From: Macrotrachela quadricornifera
Lineage: Eukaryota; Rotifera; Eurotatoria; Philodinida; Philodinidae
Direction of reading: 5' to 3'
Assembly (NCBI GenBank): GCA_022393335.1
Contig: JAJEKB010020047.1
Span: forward strand, 239,600-303,599
DNA length: 64,000 nucleotides
The notes under the pieces were generated by a model. The model was not told the DNA's origin and ran no database searches. It worked only from the letters and a program-made list of their open reading frames with translations. Both the position numbers and the translations under genes were made by a program. Of this stretch, positions 21,428 to 35,519 are shown piece by piece (positions within the stretch are counted from its first letter, which is position 1; each line of letters begins with the position of its first letter).

Positions 21428-22339
21428 CCCATGTAAAAAAATCAAGCAAAAAGCGATTAATATCGGTTTTTTTTAGAACAAAACATCAAACATGGACTGA
21501 GTATGACAGATTTCAATTAAATTTAACGAAATAATTAATTTTAATAGACATCATGCGCTAAAAATTAATTAAAATGGATGATTTAACTGAAAATCATGAA
21601 TTCATTAAAAATCGAATCCATTACAGTTGATTTTAACGGCGGCCATCTAAAAGAGATCGTTCTTTATAAGCTTCAGTAATTGATTAATAATTTACTTCAT
21701 CAATTTAACAGATGATTAAGCAAAATCAGGTTTGTTCACAAGGATTTCGATGATACATTAATAGCCTGATAGAGTCCGATTATGTTCAACTAGAATCCTT
21801 AAATCAAGATATCTGCTACGGACTTTTCCTTCACGCCATAAATCGAAATTGGTCTCAGACGGTCTCTCTTGAAATCAATCGAAGCCAATTGAATTCTTAA
21901 TGAATTACTGTGTTATGTTGGGTAACAGGTGAGTTCAACAGATTTTATTTATAAGTGATTAAAATCGATCATGTAATTACACCATCTTAAGCTGGCATAA
22001 TTTATATAGGAGTTACAACTCAACTATGTTTGAAGAAGTTTAGCATAATGGTAATTCCATAGCTTCTGTCGATGAGAAGTCAAAAGAAAACATGGAAAAT
22101 TGGTGGTTTCATGTTTGAATCTCGATAAAACCGCTTACCTTTCATACGTTTGGTTAAAATCAATTATCTAAAATTAATCAATTAAACCTGATTAGCCATT
22201 ACTAATCTAGTGAAATAAGTTACGTACGAATAATCGATTAAGAAGTTCCAGCTACAGTGATATCCATTGAAAAAAATGGAGAAAAGATCAAATTTTAATC
22301 AGATTACAATTTGATCTTTTGCCTATTTTTTTACATGGA
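21428..22339. mobile_element. ~910-bp terminal-inverted-repeat element with 3' stem-loop and tRNA-like boxes
   Basis: The left end CCCATGTAAAAAAATC (21428) mirrors the right end TATTTTTTTACATGGAT (to 22339-22340), with a further GCAAAA/TTTTGC match just inside. The interior lacks long frames. A perfect 13-bp stem (AAAAGATCAAATT at 22282-22294 with AATTTGATCTTTT at 22308-22320) lies just inside the right end. A TAGCATAATGGTA A-box-like motif at 22041-22053 and a GTTTGAATC B-box-like motif at 22113-22121 suggest a tRNA-derived pol III segment. The termini resemble those of the foldback element at 13021 (CCCATG). It is either one non-autonomous element or a nest of two. Confidence 0.55.
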
Positions 22340-24488
22340 TAATGAATAATAATTTTTTTTTGAATTTAATACCATCCTTAGATTTAGAATAAAAAATTCA
22401 ACTAGAAAACAAGAAAATATTATATATGAGACTAATATATTAATTAATGTCATATTTGTGCATACGAATGTTAATGTGCATCAATTCAACAAACATTTTT
22501 TAATATTTTATCAAAATCAAATTAAATTCAAACATCATAATGGAAAACATCTTTATCTTCGCTATAAAAAAAGTGGAACTAGACATTTGAATCATACCTA
22601 AATGTTAGTTAGATATCATCTAATTCTACTTGACAGAATACATCAATAGCCAACAATAGACCTAATAAATCCCACGATTATTATTTAGTCTATGAAGTCA
22701 CAATGTTAGATAACTTTCATTTTCTTAATTTATCTATATAATGCTTGGACATTTATTCTATGAGAAAATAACTCTTATATCGATGTATTGTTCCAGTATG
22801 TTTGAAAGAAAGCATTCTATTTGAAGAATAACAAATAAAAACAAAAGTTTTTTCCTTCATTTACAAATCCTTTTATGAATTTTCCTAATAGATTTCATTC
22901 AATTTAACTAATTTATACATAACTTCAATAATAAATATAAAATAGAAATATATATCAGAATAGATTTTGTTGTACTGCAGATTTATTTCCAAATGTATGT
23001 TCTTTATATAATACAAAAAAAGACAATATATTTTGCCTATATCAAAAAGATTATTATTTTTTAAATAAAGAAAATAATTAACTTATTCATTCTTTCTAGA
23101 GATTGATCCATAATGTTGCTAAACTTCTGAAAAGCATTTCACTTCCGTTTATCTTCATACATTCCATCCTATAGAACAACATGATTAAAAAAAATAAAAT
23201 ATTCTTTCGAAAAAAACTGTTTTATTCTGTATTTCTTATATATTGTCACTATAAAAACATATTTTTTTTAAAAACCTAACTACATATGTTGAAAGTTTGT
23301 ATCATTTTCTATCTCCTTCTATCTATCCATTTTCATTTGTACTTGTGTCTAACAAAAAATAATTGAGTACAATGAAGATACTCTCCATATCAAGATTCCT
23401 ACAATTTTTTTTCCTTTATCATCAAAACTAATTTTAAAAATTCTTAATCACTATAAAATAATCATATTGTAAAAGCAATTATAGATTCTGATAGAATTTG
23501 AAGTTCTCTATCATTCTATATATTTGTTAATCATTTTGCATTTACGTGCTATAAACAACGTAAGGCATGTTTCAAACATCCATAAGAAAACTTTTCATGA
23601 ATAACTAGTAAACAATTAAATAAATGATATGACTTTTTTCAGATAAATGCTTATGTTGATAAATATTAAAATAAAAGTAGCTCCATAGGTAGTCAAGTTT
23701 TGGTTTCTACAGTAGTGAACTGACAGTTCTTTTAAGTGTCTTCAAAATTTACAAAAGATAAACTCAATGAAGTTCATGATGTTTGTGAAAATTAGTCAAT
23801 CTTAAATGCTCCAACTGTTACCATAGCCTGACTCACTCTACGAGCAAGAAAACACTTAACTATGACTGAATATTTTCCCATAAAGCCATACAAAGTACTA
23901 TTTGTTGAAAATGCCACAAAAAATATTTACAAGATTGAATTGAATTGATACGATGTTGATACCAATACTAAACAATATCAACAATCAAAATGAGACTATT
24001 ATTTTTTAGACAAAACCAATGTGTTTACAACATATATAAAGATCTGATAAAAGCCATCACAAGATTTTCAATCATTTGGAATAATTGCTGTAAATCAAAT
24101 TATATTAAAAAAGTAATTAAATCACTTAAATATCTAGTGAAACTTTTCTCACAAACTTTAGAATATTATGTCTAACAAAATCAAAATCTCTAGTTTGTGA
24201 CAATAAGATTTTGCGTGATCTTATAATGTTGTGTATCCAAAAAAAACTATGACATGAAATTTAGAGATAGAAAATAAAATATTTTTCATAAATGAATATA
24301 CAAAAATAAAAAATAATATTGTAACTAATTTGATGGCGCTATAATCAAAGACTAAGTTGTGTCGAATAGTTGATATTGCGCATCACATCGATGTTTGCGT
24401 TATATTAATATATATTTAAGTTTACTATAAAACAACTTTCATCATTAAAAAAATGTTATTTGGATCGATGATAAATTAAATATAATAA
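22340..24488. other. Intergenic, 2.1 kb, upstream of the kinase gene
   Basis: A/T-rich. The open frame at 23990-24175 has no domain and poor context. Nothing else was recognised; the interval presumably includes the TSSK-like promoter. Confidence 0.4.
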
Positions 24489-25990
<1,502 letters not shown>

Positions 25991-26683
25991 AAAAATATAA
26001 ATAAATTTTAATTCTCTATTCTATTAAATACGAATATATTTTTTTAATAATCTTTTCTTTTCATATATATATATCATTTCATATTGTTTTAACCAATGAC
26101 AATGATTGTTTCATTTGCACTATAAATGTATAAATATAAAGAATATTAACCTTCCAAAACAATCAATAGACAGTAAATCGTATATTCAAGATAAAATGAT
26201 ATATGTATATATGTCATTAATCTTGGATAACATAAACTTCATCTCTTTGATCTTGTTGAAATAATGTACTTTCTCACACGTTTAAATCATTTATTCTTAT
26301 TTTCTATATCGACATTAATAGATGAGAATATAACATGTTCTTATGAATATCAATAAATTAGTCGGCAATGTTTGTATTATGTTATAATAAGTATACAAAA
26401 AAGAAAAAGAGAGAAAATTCTTTCTTCTTAATGATTGATATTTTATAATGAAATATATTTCATTTTCATTTATAGATAAAAATATATTAATCATAAATAA
26501 TGGAAATAATCATTAGACAAAATCTACATTGGACTAAAAGAAAATCGTAATAGATTATTTTCAACCAATCATTTTTTTTTTATTAAAATATGTCTGTGTA
26601 TATATTTTTTTCTCTCTCTTTTCATCTTCAATCACTAATCATTTACTCTATTATTTGTATGTATGTTATAGATATATTCTTCA
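25991..26683. other. Intergenic between the kinase and zinc-finger genes
   Basis: A/T-rich with several AATAAA-type signals. No feature is supported. Confidence 0.4.
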
Positions 26684-27237
26684 ATGACAACATCAACGAA
26701 AAAACAACAATATTATAATGAATACATTAATCCAATGGTAAATTTATTTATTTTTTTAACAAAAACTTTTAATTTATTAAATAGATTGATCAATATTCAT
26801 CAAAAAAAGAAAATCCATTAGTATTAATGGCTCAAGCATGTAATAATATTGGTAAAGAATTACCATTAATATCTTCATCAAAACAACAACGAAAATCTAA
26901 TTTATCATATGAAGGAAAAAAATCTTTAAAACGATCTGCATCAATTAATTATTCATTATCATCACCAAATAAAAAAATATCTATTTGTCAATCATCTTAT
27001 TTTCCATTTGATAAAACATTATCATCAACAACATTTGATTTATCAACATTATTATTTAATTATTCAACATTTCTATCATCATTTAACCAATCTTCATATT
27101 CAATGGATTCAATATTATCATCACCATTTATTTGTAATTGGATCGATTCAACAATTCAAAATGGATTTTGTGGAAAACGTTTTATAAATTATATTCATTT
27201 ACTTGAACATATTTCTACAGAACATACATCTATTTAA
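26684..27237 (+). CDS. NET-family zinc finger protein (Noc/Elbow/ZNF503/ZNF703-like), short form
   Basis: Two exons: 26684-26737 (18 codons) and 26785-27237, 168 aa. The segment NPLVLMAQACNNIGKE matches the conserved N-terminal P-L-A-L-L-A-Q-T-C-x-x-I-G-K motif of the NET family (Drosophila Noc and Elbow; vertebrate ZNF503/703). The C-terminus has one C2H2-like finger: C in FICNWIDS, C in NGFCGKRF, then H and H in LLEHISTEH. This corresponds to the single atypical finger of that family. Between them lies a Ser/Lys-rich linker. Family members are transcriptional co-repressors in limb, eye and brain patterning and usually exceed 450 residues. This protein keeps the two diagnostic ends but loses most of the middle, including the FKPY and Sp motifs that I looked for. 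An upstream exon cannot be excluded, as an AG acceptor lies 14 nt before the ATG. Confidence 0.75.
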
Positions 27238-28166
27238 ATCTTTATATTCATTAATATCATTAGAAAAATTATAAGACAAAAAAAAGAGAAAGAAAACTAA
27301 ATTACACTTAAATAGCAAAGCTTGTTCTTCTTTTTGTTTTCTATATGTGTGTTCTTGCTTTCATATTAGAATTATAAACGAAGAAAATATTATATGTTTC
27401 TATATATACATAAGAAGTAATCAGTTGATCATATAAATTGCAAAACGTTTGATCTATCCAGTGGCAAATATTTTTATCGTATTTTCATCTAGTAGATTTT
27501 ATCAAGAGAATAAATATTAAACTGTTAATGGCATATTTAGAACACCTTTAAAGATATCAAATAGAACAAAAGAATAAACATATCATAAAAAAAAGAAATT
27601 TTAAATATTTTGATGACATAATCAAAAGAAGTCAATAATGATGTATCGTTTTATATATACATTAATAAAAAACAAAATGTAGTTGTCATTTGATTGTCTA
27701 TATTCTAGTTAACGATGCTTTTAACGTAGGTGGATCTTCATCGATTTCATCTATATATGACAGTATGTATGTTCGATTAATCAACTCTCATTTTTCTTTT
27801 TGTCTATTCGATTGAAAATAGATAGATGACACACTTATCCACCTGTTCTTTTTTTTTTTTGTCTATATTTCTTAAAAAAGAAAAATATGATCAAAAGACT
27901 AATCAATCGATTTTCTGTATGTTAATGTTATTTTTTTTTCTTCTAATTGACCTCCTTATAAAACTCCTCCTATTTTTTCTCATTTATGTTTTATTTTTTA
28001 TACTTATACGAATGTTATTCTAATAAATATATTATTATTACTCTATTTCTCTTTGATTATTTCTGATCAATATTATTCTTAAACATTATTGTAAAATGAA
28101 GTGTAAAAGAAAAACATTCATTATTTAGAAATATAATCAAGTTTTAATAAATATTTAGTTTATTAT
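27238..28166. other. Intergenic, convergent
   Basis: 3' flanks of two convergent genes. The open frame at 27826-28023 is a hydrophobic low-complexity translation of a T-rich tract and is not supported. Confidence 0.4.
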
Positions 28167-28550
28167 TTATTTTGATCTATTACATTTATATTTTTCTTGT
28201 GCTTGTTGATAAGCAGATTGACCACCAAAAAATACAAACCAAAAAAGAATACGAGCATCCATTTGACATCGATTAATATTTGATAATGATAATAATTGTT
28301 GACATGTTTGAATCATACAATGTAAAAATATTGTATCACATGTAAATTGTTTTTTACCACATGTATCATAACAAAGATCATGTTCATTACAACATATAAT
28401 TAAAATATCTTCACCAATATCTTTGAGAAATCTATCAATATTAAATGTTACTGGACCACAACCATTTGCTTGACGACGAAATCGATTAAAAATTGGATTT
28501 AATGAATGAAGAGGAAGAATAAATGAAATAAAAATGAATAGACGCATCAT
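28167..28550 (-). CDS. Secreted phospholipase A2-like protein (group XII-like)
   Basis: A single exon of 127 aa. The ATG at 28550 (a second ATG follows directly) opens a signal peptide of about 16 residues (RLFIFISFILPLHS). The mature part has the PLA2 catalytic motif CCNEHDLCYDTCG at residues ~57-69, with the His-Asp pair that activates water. It also contains several further cysteines (CDTIFLHCMIQTC, NRCQMD, YKCNRSK). The short NGCGP segment at ~30-34 replaces the classical calcium loop. The CCN-x-HDLCYDTCG wording and cysteine spacing fit the group XII family rather than the venom or pancreatic types. It would hydrolyse the sn-2 ester of phospholipids outside the cell or in secretory vesicles, though some group XII-like proteins are catalytically weak. 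Being intronless is unusual among neighbouring genes. Confidence 0.82.
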   Translation of the reverse strand: MMRLFIFISFILPLHSLNPIFNRFRRQANGCGPVTFNIDRFLKDIGEDILIICCNEHDLCYDTCGKKQFTCDTIFLHCMIQTCQQLLSLSNINRCQMDARILFWFVFFGGQSAYQQAQEKYKCNRSK

Positions 28551-29201
28551 TCATGTAAATCACTTTTGTTACTTATGTCTATGTAATGGACAAGGTTTGT
28601 GTGCAGAAAAAACAAATTATTCTTCTATTGATAATAGATGACAAAAAAGAAAAATCAATGATCTGCCTCCACAAAATCTTTCTACAATTTATTTTTATAT
28701 GTTTTAAAATAGAAATATCATTTTTAACTTTCATAATTATGTATTGATGAAAATTGCAGCTCTCTAACTCTTTCCATTCTTGAACTATTGCATCAATACT
28801 CACGGTTACTATATTTTTAAATAGACAATCGTAGAAAAAAATTCATGTTGCTAATATCTGACTGATCACGCTCAGATATATATATATATGTTAATTCTTA
28901 TAGGTATTCAATCATCAAAATTTAATAGGAAAATTTTTTTTTATTGTTTAATAATTTAAATCAAAAAAAAAATATATTCAATTTCAATTCCATTATATCG
29001 AAATTGAATTGATTCTTTTATTTATATTTAATATATAAAACAACTAATCAATTTTACAAGAAAAAGAAAACATACACACTGTCATATTCGATTTCAATAA
29101 ATAAATTTTCATATCACATATCTAATTAAATATATTCTTTCTTTTTTTTTTTATAAAGACAAAAAAAAGAAAAATGTTCATTGAAAAAAAAATAAATCAA
29201 A
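28551..29201. other. Intergenic
   Basis: A/T-rich; the frame at 28579-28803 (minus) has no domain support. Homopolymer tracts dominate 28920-29190. Confidence 0.4.
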
Positions 29202-32108
29202 TTATGCAACACTTGTTATAGTTGGTAATTGTTGTTCTACTGCAAAATTTTTAATAATTGATGAATAAACATCTGGAATAGTTCGATTTGAAAATAATTG
29301 AAGTATACGTGAAAAATTATAAACTTCTCGAAAACTAACATCATTATATAAACGATAATAACGTGGAATACTAAATTGTTCAAGTATATATATTTTTCCA
29401 TCACTATCATTTCTCCATACATGTGATGCTTCAACTAATCGACGTGAACGTGGTGTTAATGTTGGATTATTATTACGACGTAAAATTGAAATAATTGGTT
29501 GTGAAACAGATTTTGATGATGAGATTTGTGGAGAAAAACGTATTTGTGCAGGAATTAAATCATGATCAGTTGATATTCGTACTGTTTTTGATATAGGTGT
29601 TGTTGATCGAGTTATACTTGGTGTTATTAAACGAGGAGTAGTTGGTAATGATCGATTTAAACGATATGGTAAACGAAAATTATATCGACGTGGTGAAACT
29701 GAAAAACAAAAAAAAAGAAATAAAAATTAAAAAAGAAAAATTTTCATACGAATTCTTTCATGATAAGAAATATTTTGATTTCGACGTTTAGATTTTTTCA
29801 TAAGAATATCATCAATACGTTCTGTTACTGTATTTGTTATTGGTTTTATATTTGATAAAAGAAATTGTGTATCTTCATTATCATCAATTTGTAACATTAA
29901 TTCAATTCGTTTTTGTAATTGATCAATACGTTGTTCATTATAACGTATCCATGCAGAATTTTTACTATGATCAGTTAAATATAAATTACAATAATCTAAA
30001 TGTGCTTGTTGTTGTTGTTGTCGAGGTGAATTTGTTATAAGTATTCGAGGTGTTGGAATATAACCTTGAAGCATTTCTTCACTTGTTAGATTTGCCATTG
30101 ATCGATATTTATTTTTTGTTAAATCAGTTACAGATCTTGATGATAATGGACGTTCGTCTTTTGATTGAGATGATATTATTGATATTTCTCCAGAAGGTTC
30201 TATTGTCTAGATAAAAAAAGGAAGGCATATAAAATTTTAGCAAGTTAAAAATAAATGATATACTTACTCTATCTGATTGTATTATTATTGGATTTTTAAT
30301 TTTGTCTCTATAATGTTTTAAAACATCATTAATATCTAATAATTCATCATTAACAATTGCAATAGCACGTTGTCTTTCACGTACTGTTCTTTCATATCTT
30401 TCAATTAAAGTTGCTAATAATGTTGTTGTTGTTGATGGATTTTCTGAACTTTTTCTTCGTATTATTTGTTTAGTTGAACAATAACATGGAATTTGAATTT
30501 TATGTAAATCAGATGTTAAAGATAATTGTTGATCAATTGGTAATGTAAATGTATTATTATCTGTATCAGATTGTTTTGATGATGTTATTGATCGACGTAA
30601 ATGATCATAATTACGATTTGATAAAGTTTCAATTTGAGTATCACTTAAATGAGATGTTATATCACTATGAGAATCAATCTAAAATAAGAAATATGTAAAA
30701 GAATATATATTATTGTATTTTATTTACAGTTTGATTATGATTAATATAAGGTAATAATCTTCTTGCATTATTTCCATCATCAATTTCATCAATAATTTCA
30801 AATTGATCATTTATTGTTATAGATGATGATGATGATTTTTGAATACGTGGTGTTGATTGTTTGAAATTATCTAATTGAATATTTGAAATTAGTTCAATAT
30901 CTGTTTGTATTGATTGATTTTGTTGTCTTGGTGAATAAGAAATTGTAATTTTTTCTTTATTTTCACCTTGATTTGTAATATGATCAGATAGAATAATATT
31001 AGTTGAAAGTTGAAGCCACCATTGAGGATAATCATCACCAGTTGATACTGATCGATTTAAATATTCAATACCATTACGAATTGTTCTTGTTGTTAATGAA
31101 TAATAATTTGATGAAATATTATGAATATATGGATTTGCAATAGATGATAAAAGATTTTCATTTGTTTCTAAATTAAGATTAAATAATTGAATAAATTCAG
31201 GATCAATTGATGTTGATCGATCAATAAATTGATGTCTAAAATTTATTTTATTAATATAAACAAAAAAAAAAACAAAGAAGAAAATAAATTTATACTCTGT
31301 TTGTGTCATTATTGAAATTTGAACTCGATCTTGTAATATCGATTGATTATGTACTGTTTCTTTTGCATTATGCTCTTCAAAATCTATTATTTCATGTTCA
31401 TCAACTGTTTCTTCTTTAAAATACGGAAGAAATTCTAATCGACTTCTTAATTGTTCATTATCCATATCACATTGAACACCTATTTGATATCCTGATCGAA
31501 TAGAACGAGTATATTGATGGTATGGTACACTATGATATTCATTAACATCATGCCAAGAATGACGACGACGTCGATTAGATGTTGATAGAATTGTTTGACT
31601 AAATCGTCGTTCATTTGTTAATATTGAACGAAGATTTCGACCATCTGTAAATACTTGAACAGCTGCATCTTGAACTAAACGTGGTTTTCCTCGTTCAACA
31701 ACAGCACCATCAACTATAATCAAAAAAAAGAAAAGTTTTATTTTTTATTTTGATCATAAAATTATTTTTTGTATTACCAATAATCCATAATTTACACATC
31801 ATTGGTAAACGAGTTGATTCTCCTTCAATATCCCATCTAATAACATCTGATATATCACAATCATCAATTAATGAACCAATACATCTTGCATTTTCTTGTT
31901 TAAAAAATATTTGTCTATCACCTGTTGTTATCCATGAATCTTTTCCATTAGCAAATGAAAATGGTTCTCGTACACTAGTTAAATTTTTAACATAAGGTCG
32001 AAATGGTACTAATGATATTCCACTTTGTCGTCGTCGTGGTGGTCTTGGACGAATGATAATATTTAAATTATCATGATCAATTATTTCTGTTGTATTTAAT
32101 CGCTGCAT
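29202..32108 (-). CDS. Large protein of unknown function, 873 aa
   Basis: Six exons in consistent phase: 32108-31778, 31713-31296, 31235-30728, 30678-30268, 30206-29750 and 29698-29202 (stop TAA). The N-terminal ~150 residues look globular and conserved: SLVPFRPYVKN, ANGKDSWITTGDRQIFFKQ, SDVIRWDIEGES, MCKLWIIGNVDGAVVERGKP, then DAAVQVFTDGRNL. This mixed alpha/beta stretch has no family name that I can give. The middle is Ser/Asn/Gln-rich and disordered, with a helical basic segment (LIERYERTVRERQRAIAIV) near residue 540 and a second (YNEQRIDQLQKRIELML) near 650. The C-terminus has a Pro/Arg/Thr-rich stretch and a compact end (SDGKIYILEQFSIPRYYRL). There are no membrane segments or signal peptide. 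The repeated S-x-S-R and RR motifs would suit a cytoskeletal or signalling scaffold, but this is a guess. Confidence 0.8.
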
Positions 32109-34039
32109 TATTATTAAAAGAATTTATTTTCTTATTAACATCTAAAGAAAAAAAAAATTAAATTAAAATAACAGATTTTTAATATATCAATATATAGGTA
32201 TTTGAACTATTTCAATAGTGCACCTGTTGATCGTTTGTCATTGATTTAAGAGAAAAAACGAAATTCGATATATTTTAAAATGAGAGAAGAAGAAGAAGAA
32301 GAAGAAGAAAAAGATGAATGTTACTTTTTAATACAAACCGCAAATCGATTTAAATTGCATTATTTAAAATGGAAAAAAGAACGAAAGCGAACATAAAACA
32401 TTTTCCAGATTTTTTTTCTTCTTTATAAACAAAATAACATTTTATTTTTTATTAGAAAAATCCATTAGAATATTGAGACTCGAAAAAAACGATTAATGTG
32501 ATATGTTTATTTTTAAAATAAGAATTCAAAAAAAAAAGAGAAAGAGAAATATTCTATTCATAGATTTTTAATAAAACATTATTAAATTCTTTTTCTTTTA
32601 TTCTTAAAAACGTTTGTTGCATTATGTTAATATGTGAAGAAAGTTAAATTAACATATCTCTATCGGTTATAATCTGAACTGTGTAAAATATGTTGTTTTA
32701 ACGTATAACGAATGAAAACTATTTAGGCTTCGTTTTTCGTTTTTCTATAGTGTCATAAATGATTAGTCTGTTTTTTTATATTTTAGTAATTATGAAAATG
32801 AATTTTGGCTTCATTGTTTTTTGTCTTAGATATAGTTTTACCTTACCAGAAAATCGAAATTATAAAATAATATTGCTGTTGCTAATGTTGTGATATTTCA
32901 AGTATTTTTTTTTCTATCTCATGCCGATTTAATTCATTTCATCAATCTATTTCTCTCCTTTCTTTTTCTTTTTTAACAACATACTATTTCTCTCTTTTAA
33001 ATTCTTTTCATTTTTTTTTTTTATAAAATAAGACATCAGTTAACAATAGTGTTGTTGTTGACACCATTTGAATATGGCGGCAAGTAGAGACTATAAAAAC
33101 AAAACAAAAAAAAGAATTGGCTCTTTTAATTGCTTCCCAAGTATATACAGTATTTATGTACGAAATTGAAATCGACACTATTGAGGTAAGAGAAACATTT
33201 ACAAAGGAATATTATGAAGAAGAAAATGAAAAAAAAAAGAAACGAAAAAAATGAAATTATTTGAAGGTGTTTAATCATAGTTTATATTCAATTATGTTAA
33301 TTTTTCTTTAAAATAATTATATGAATATGAAAGATCTGTTAATGAATGTTTATAATCAATATATAAATGTATAATCATCTATATAAAACAATTTTTATTT
33401 TTATTTTAGAAAAAAAAAAAAAAGAAACGATGCGTTTGTAATGTTGTTATTGTCAAAACAATCTTATAAAATATTGAATTATATTTTCTATATATAAATA
33501 AGACCTGATTTACAACCGATTATTTAAAAAAAAATTTTTTCTAGAATAATAATTAAATAAAAAGGAAAGAAAGTGTAATTATAAACTGAAGTACATTTTT
33601 TTTTCATATTTTGTTATAATGAAACAAAAAAGTATTCAAGCATGTTTTTTCATTTAACTTTGATTATTTATCTCTTAATATATTTCATACAAAAATTTTT
33701 TCTTTTTTAAATAAGAATTAATACTAATCTTCATTTGATGTTAATAATGCACAAAAAAAAAGTGGCAGACAAAATAAATACAATGTATTGTCAATCGCAA
33801 GTCTTTTATGTTTATTTTTATAAACAATTGTCCTTCAAAAAAAAAAAAAAAAGGAATTTTTTTTTCTTCAAACTCATTAAAGATGATCATTGTATAGCAA
33901 TGAATACATACAAAAAAAAAAAAAGAAATGCTCTACTTTATCCAAATGAATACATATATATTTTTTTAATTAAAATAGGAATAATTTTGTTTTACCATTT
34001 TGAATAAATTATTTTTATTTTTAAATAAAAATAAATAAA
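32109..34039. other. Intergenic, 1.9 kb
   Basis: A/T-rich with long poly-A and poly-T runs. A GAA microsatellite (about 32287-32312) lies close upstream of the preceding minus-strand gene. The frame at 33735-34007 is a low-complexity Lys/Phe translation and is not supported. Confidence 0.45.
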
Positions 34040-35519
34040 TTAAAATGTTGATGATGATGGTGAAAGATAATTTGTACTAATTGTAGTTAATTTAGTTGAA
34101 TGATGAATTGAAACACTATTATTTGAATATTCTTGTGATGATAATTGATAAAAACTTGATCTTGATCCTAAACCACCATTTAAATGTTTTTTAAATGTTA
34201 CTTCAAATGATGGTATATCGGTTTGTTTATGAAATTTTTCATTTATATCTCGAGTCATTTTTGGACAACATAATGAAAAGATTTTTTCTAAACCATCTTT
34301 AAATGTTTCATTAAAATATCCATATAATAATGGATTTGTTATAGCTGATATCATACAAATTAAAAATCTTAATGGAAGATATTTTGATAAATTATTTAAT
34401 TTTTCTCCATGATTTAAATGATTATTTTCTGAGAATTTTAAATTTAATAGATTAATTAAAAAAAAAGAAATAATAATTTTTATTTAATTACCTGTTTGAT
34501 TTTGATATCGATTAATATAAGTAAATACAGTATATGATATATTAAATGGTAACCAACTAATTGCATATGATGATACAATAAGTAATAAAAGTACATTATT
34601 TCGTCGTTGACGACGAACTTCATTACGTAATGAAGCTATATTATGACGTTTAATTAAAAATCGATATCGAAAACCTAGATCATATTAAAAAAATAATAAA
34701 GAAAAATAAAATTCAGAATTAATTTTACATACGTTCTCTTAATTTAATCATAACTTGATAATATGTTATACATATAATTGAAATTGGAAGAATAAATTGA
34801 AGAAAAAATATAAATATTGTATATAAAAGACGCCAATCTCCATGTTTTGGCCATGATTCATGACAAACATGTAAACGTCTATATGTTTTAGTAGATTTTT
34901 CTTCACATGAATCATTTTTTGAATGTATGCATAATAATTTAACCATTATATCAATAACAACTTCATCATAAACTTGTGATGAATGTGAATATATAAAAAG
35001 TGGACTAGCTGCTCCAATAGCTAATAACCATATTCCAATCATAACAATAAATGTTAAAAATTTTCCTACAAATTTTTTATGTGGATAACAAACAACTAAA
35101 TAACGATATATTGATATTGCAACGATAGTTAATGATGAAACACATACATTTATTGCTGGAAAACTATCTGCTAAATTACAAAATGCAGGTGGAAATGTCA
35201 TATATATATTTAAACTTCTATATGTATTTAAAGGCATTGTAAATAAACATAAAACTAAATCACTTAATGCTAAATTAACTATAAAACAATTATGTAATTT
35301 ATGTGGAATATTTGATTTACCAATACATAATATAACAATAATAACAAGACTATTACCAACAATTCCAAGTATACTTTCTATAATTGATATGATAACAAAT
35401 GGAATAAATAACCATTGAGGTAAAGATGTAAATGATTCAATATCAGGAAGTAAAGAATCAGGTGATGTTAAATTTGTCATTATTGTGATTCTGTTTAATA
35501 AAAATTCATCTTCATGCAT
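34040..35519 (-). CDS. Class A neuropeptide-type GPCR (NPY/NPF-receptor-like)
   Basis: Three exons: 35519-34733, 34674-34492 and 34428-34040, 452 aa. Seven hydrophobic segments are visible. GIVGNSLVIIVIL is TM1 and NLALSDLVLCLFTMP is TM2 with its Asp. A Cys before TM3 (FCNLAD) and one in ECL2 (LHVCHESW) could form the usual disulfide. TM6 is SSYAISWLPFN and TM7 is MISAITNPLLYGYFN, the N-P-x-x-Y motif. The SWLPFN and TNPLLYG(Y/W)-N wording points to the NPY/NPF/prolactin-releasing-peptide branch of rhodopsin-type peptide receptors. The (D/E)RY motif at the end of TM3 reads YRY (SIYRYLVVCYP), so the acidic residue is replaced by Tyr. The ligand is not predictable. Two N-glycosylation sites (NLT and NDS) lie in extracellular parts, and the Ser/Thr-rich tail could be phosphorylated. 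Confidence 0.88.

Noticed and set aside
22035..22125. A functional tRNA gene
   Set aside because: A- and B-box-like motifs are present but spacing is too long and no cloverleaf with acceptor stem could be drawn; kept only as a tRNA-derived hint.
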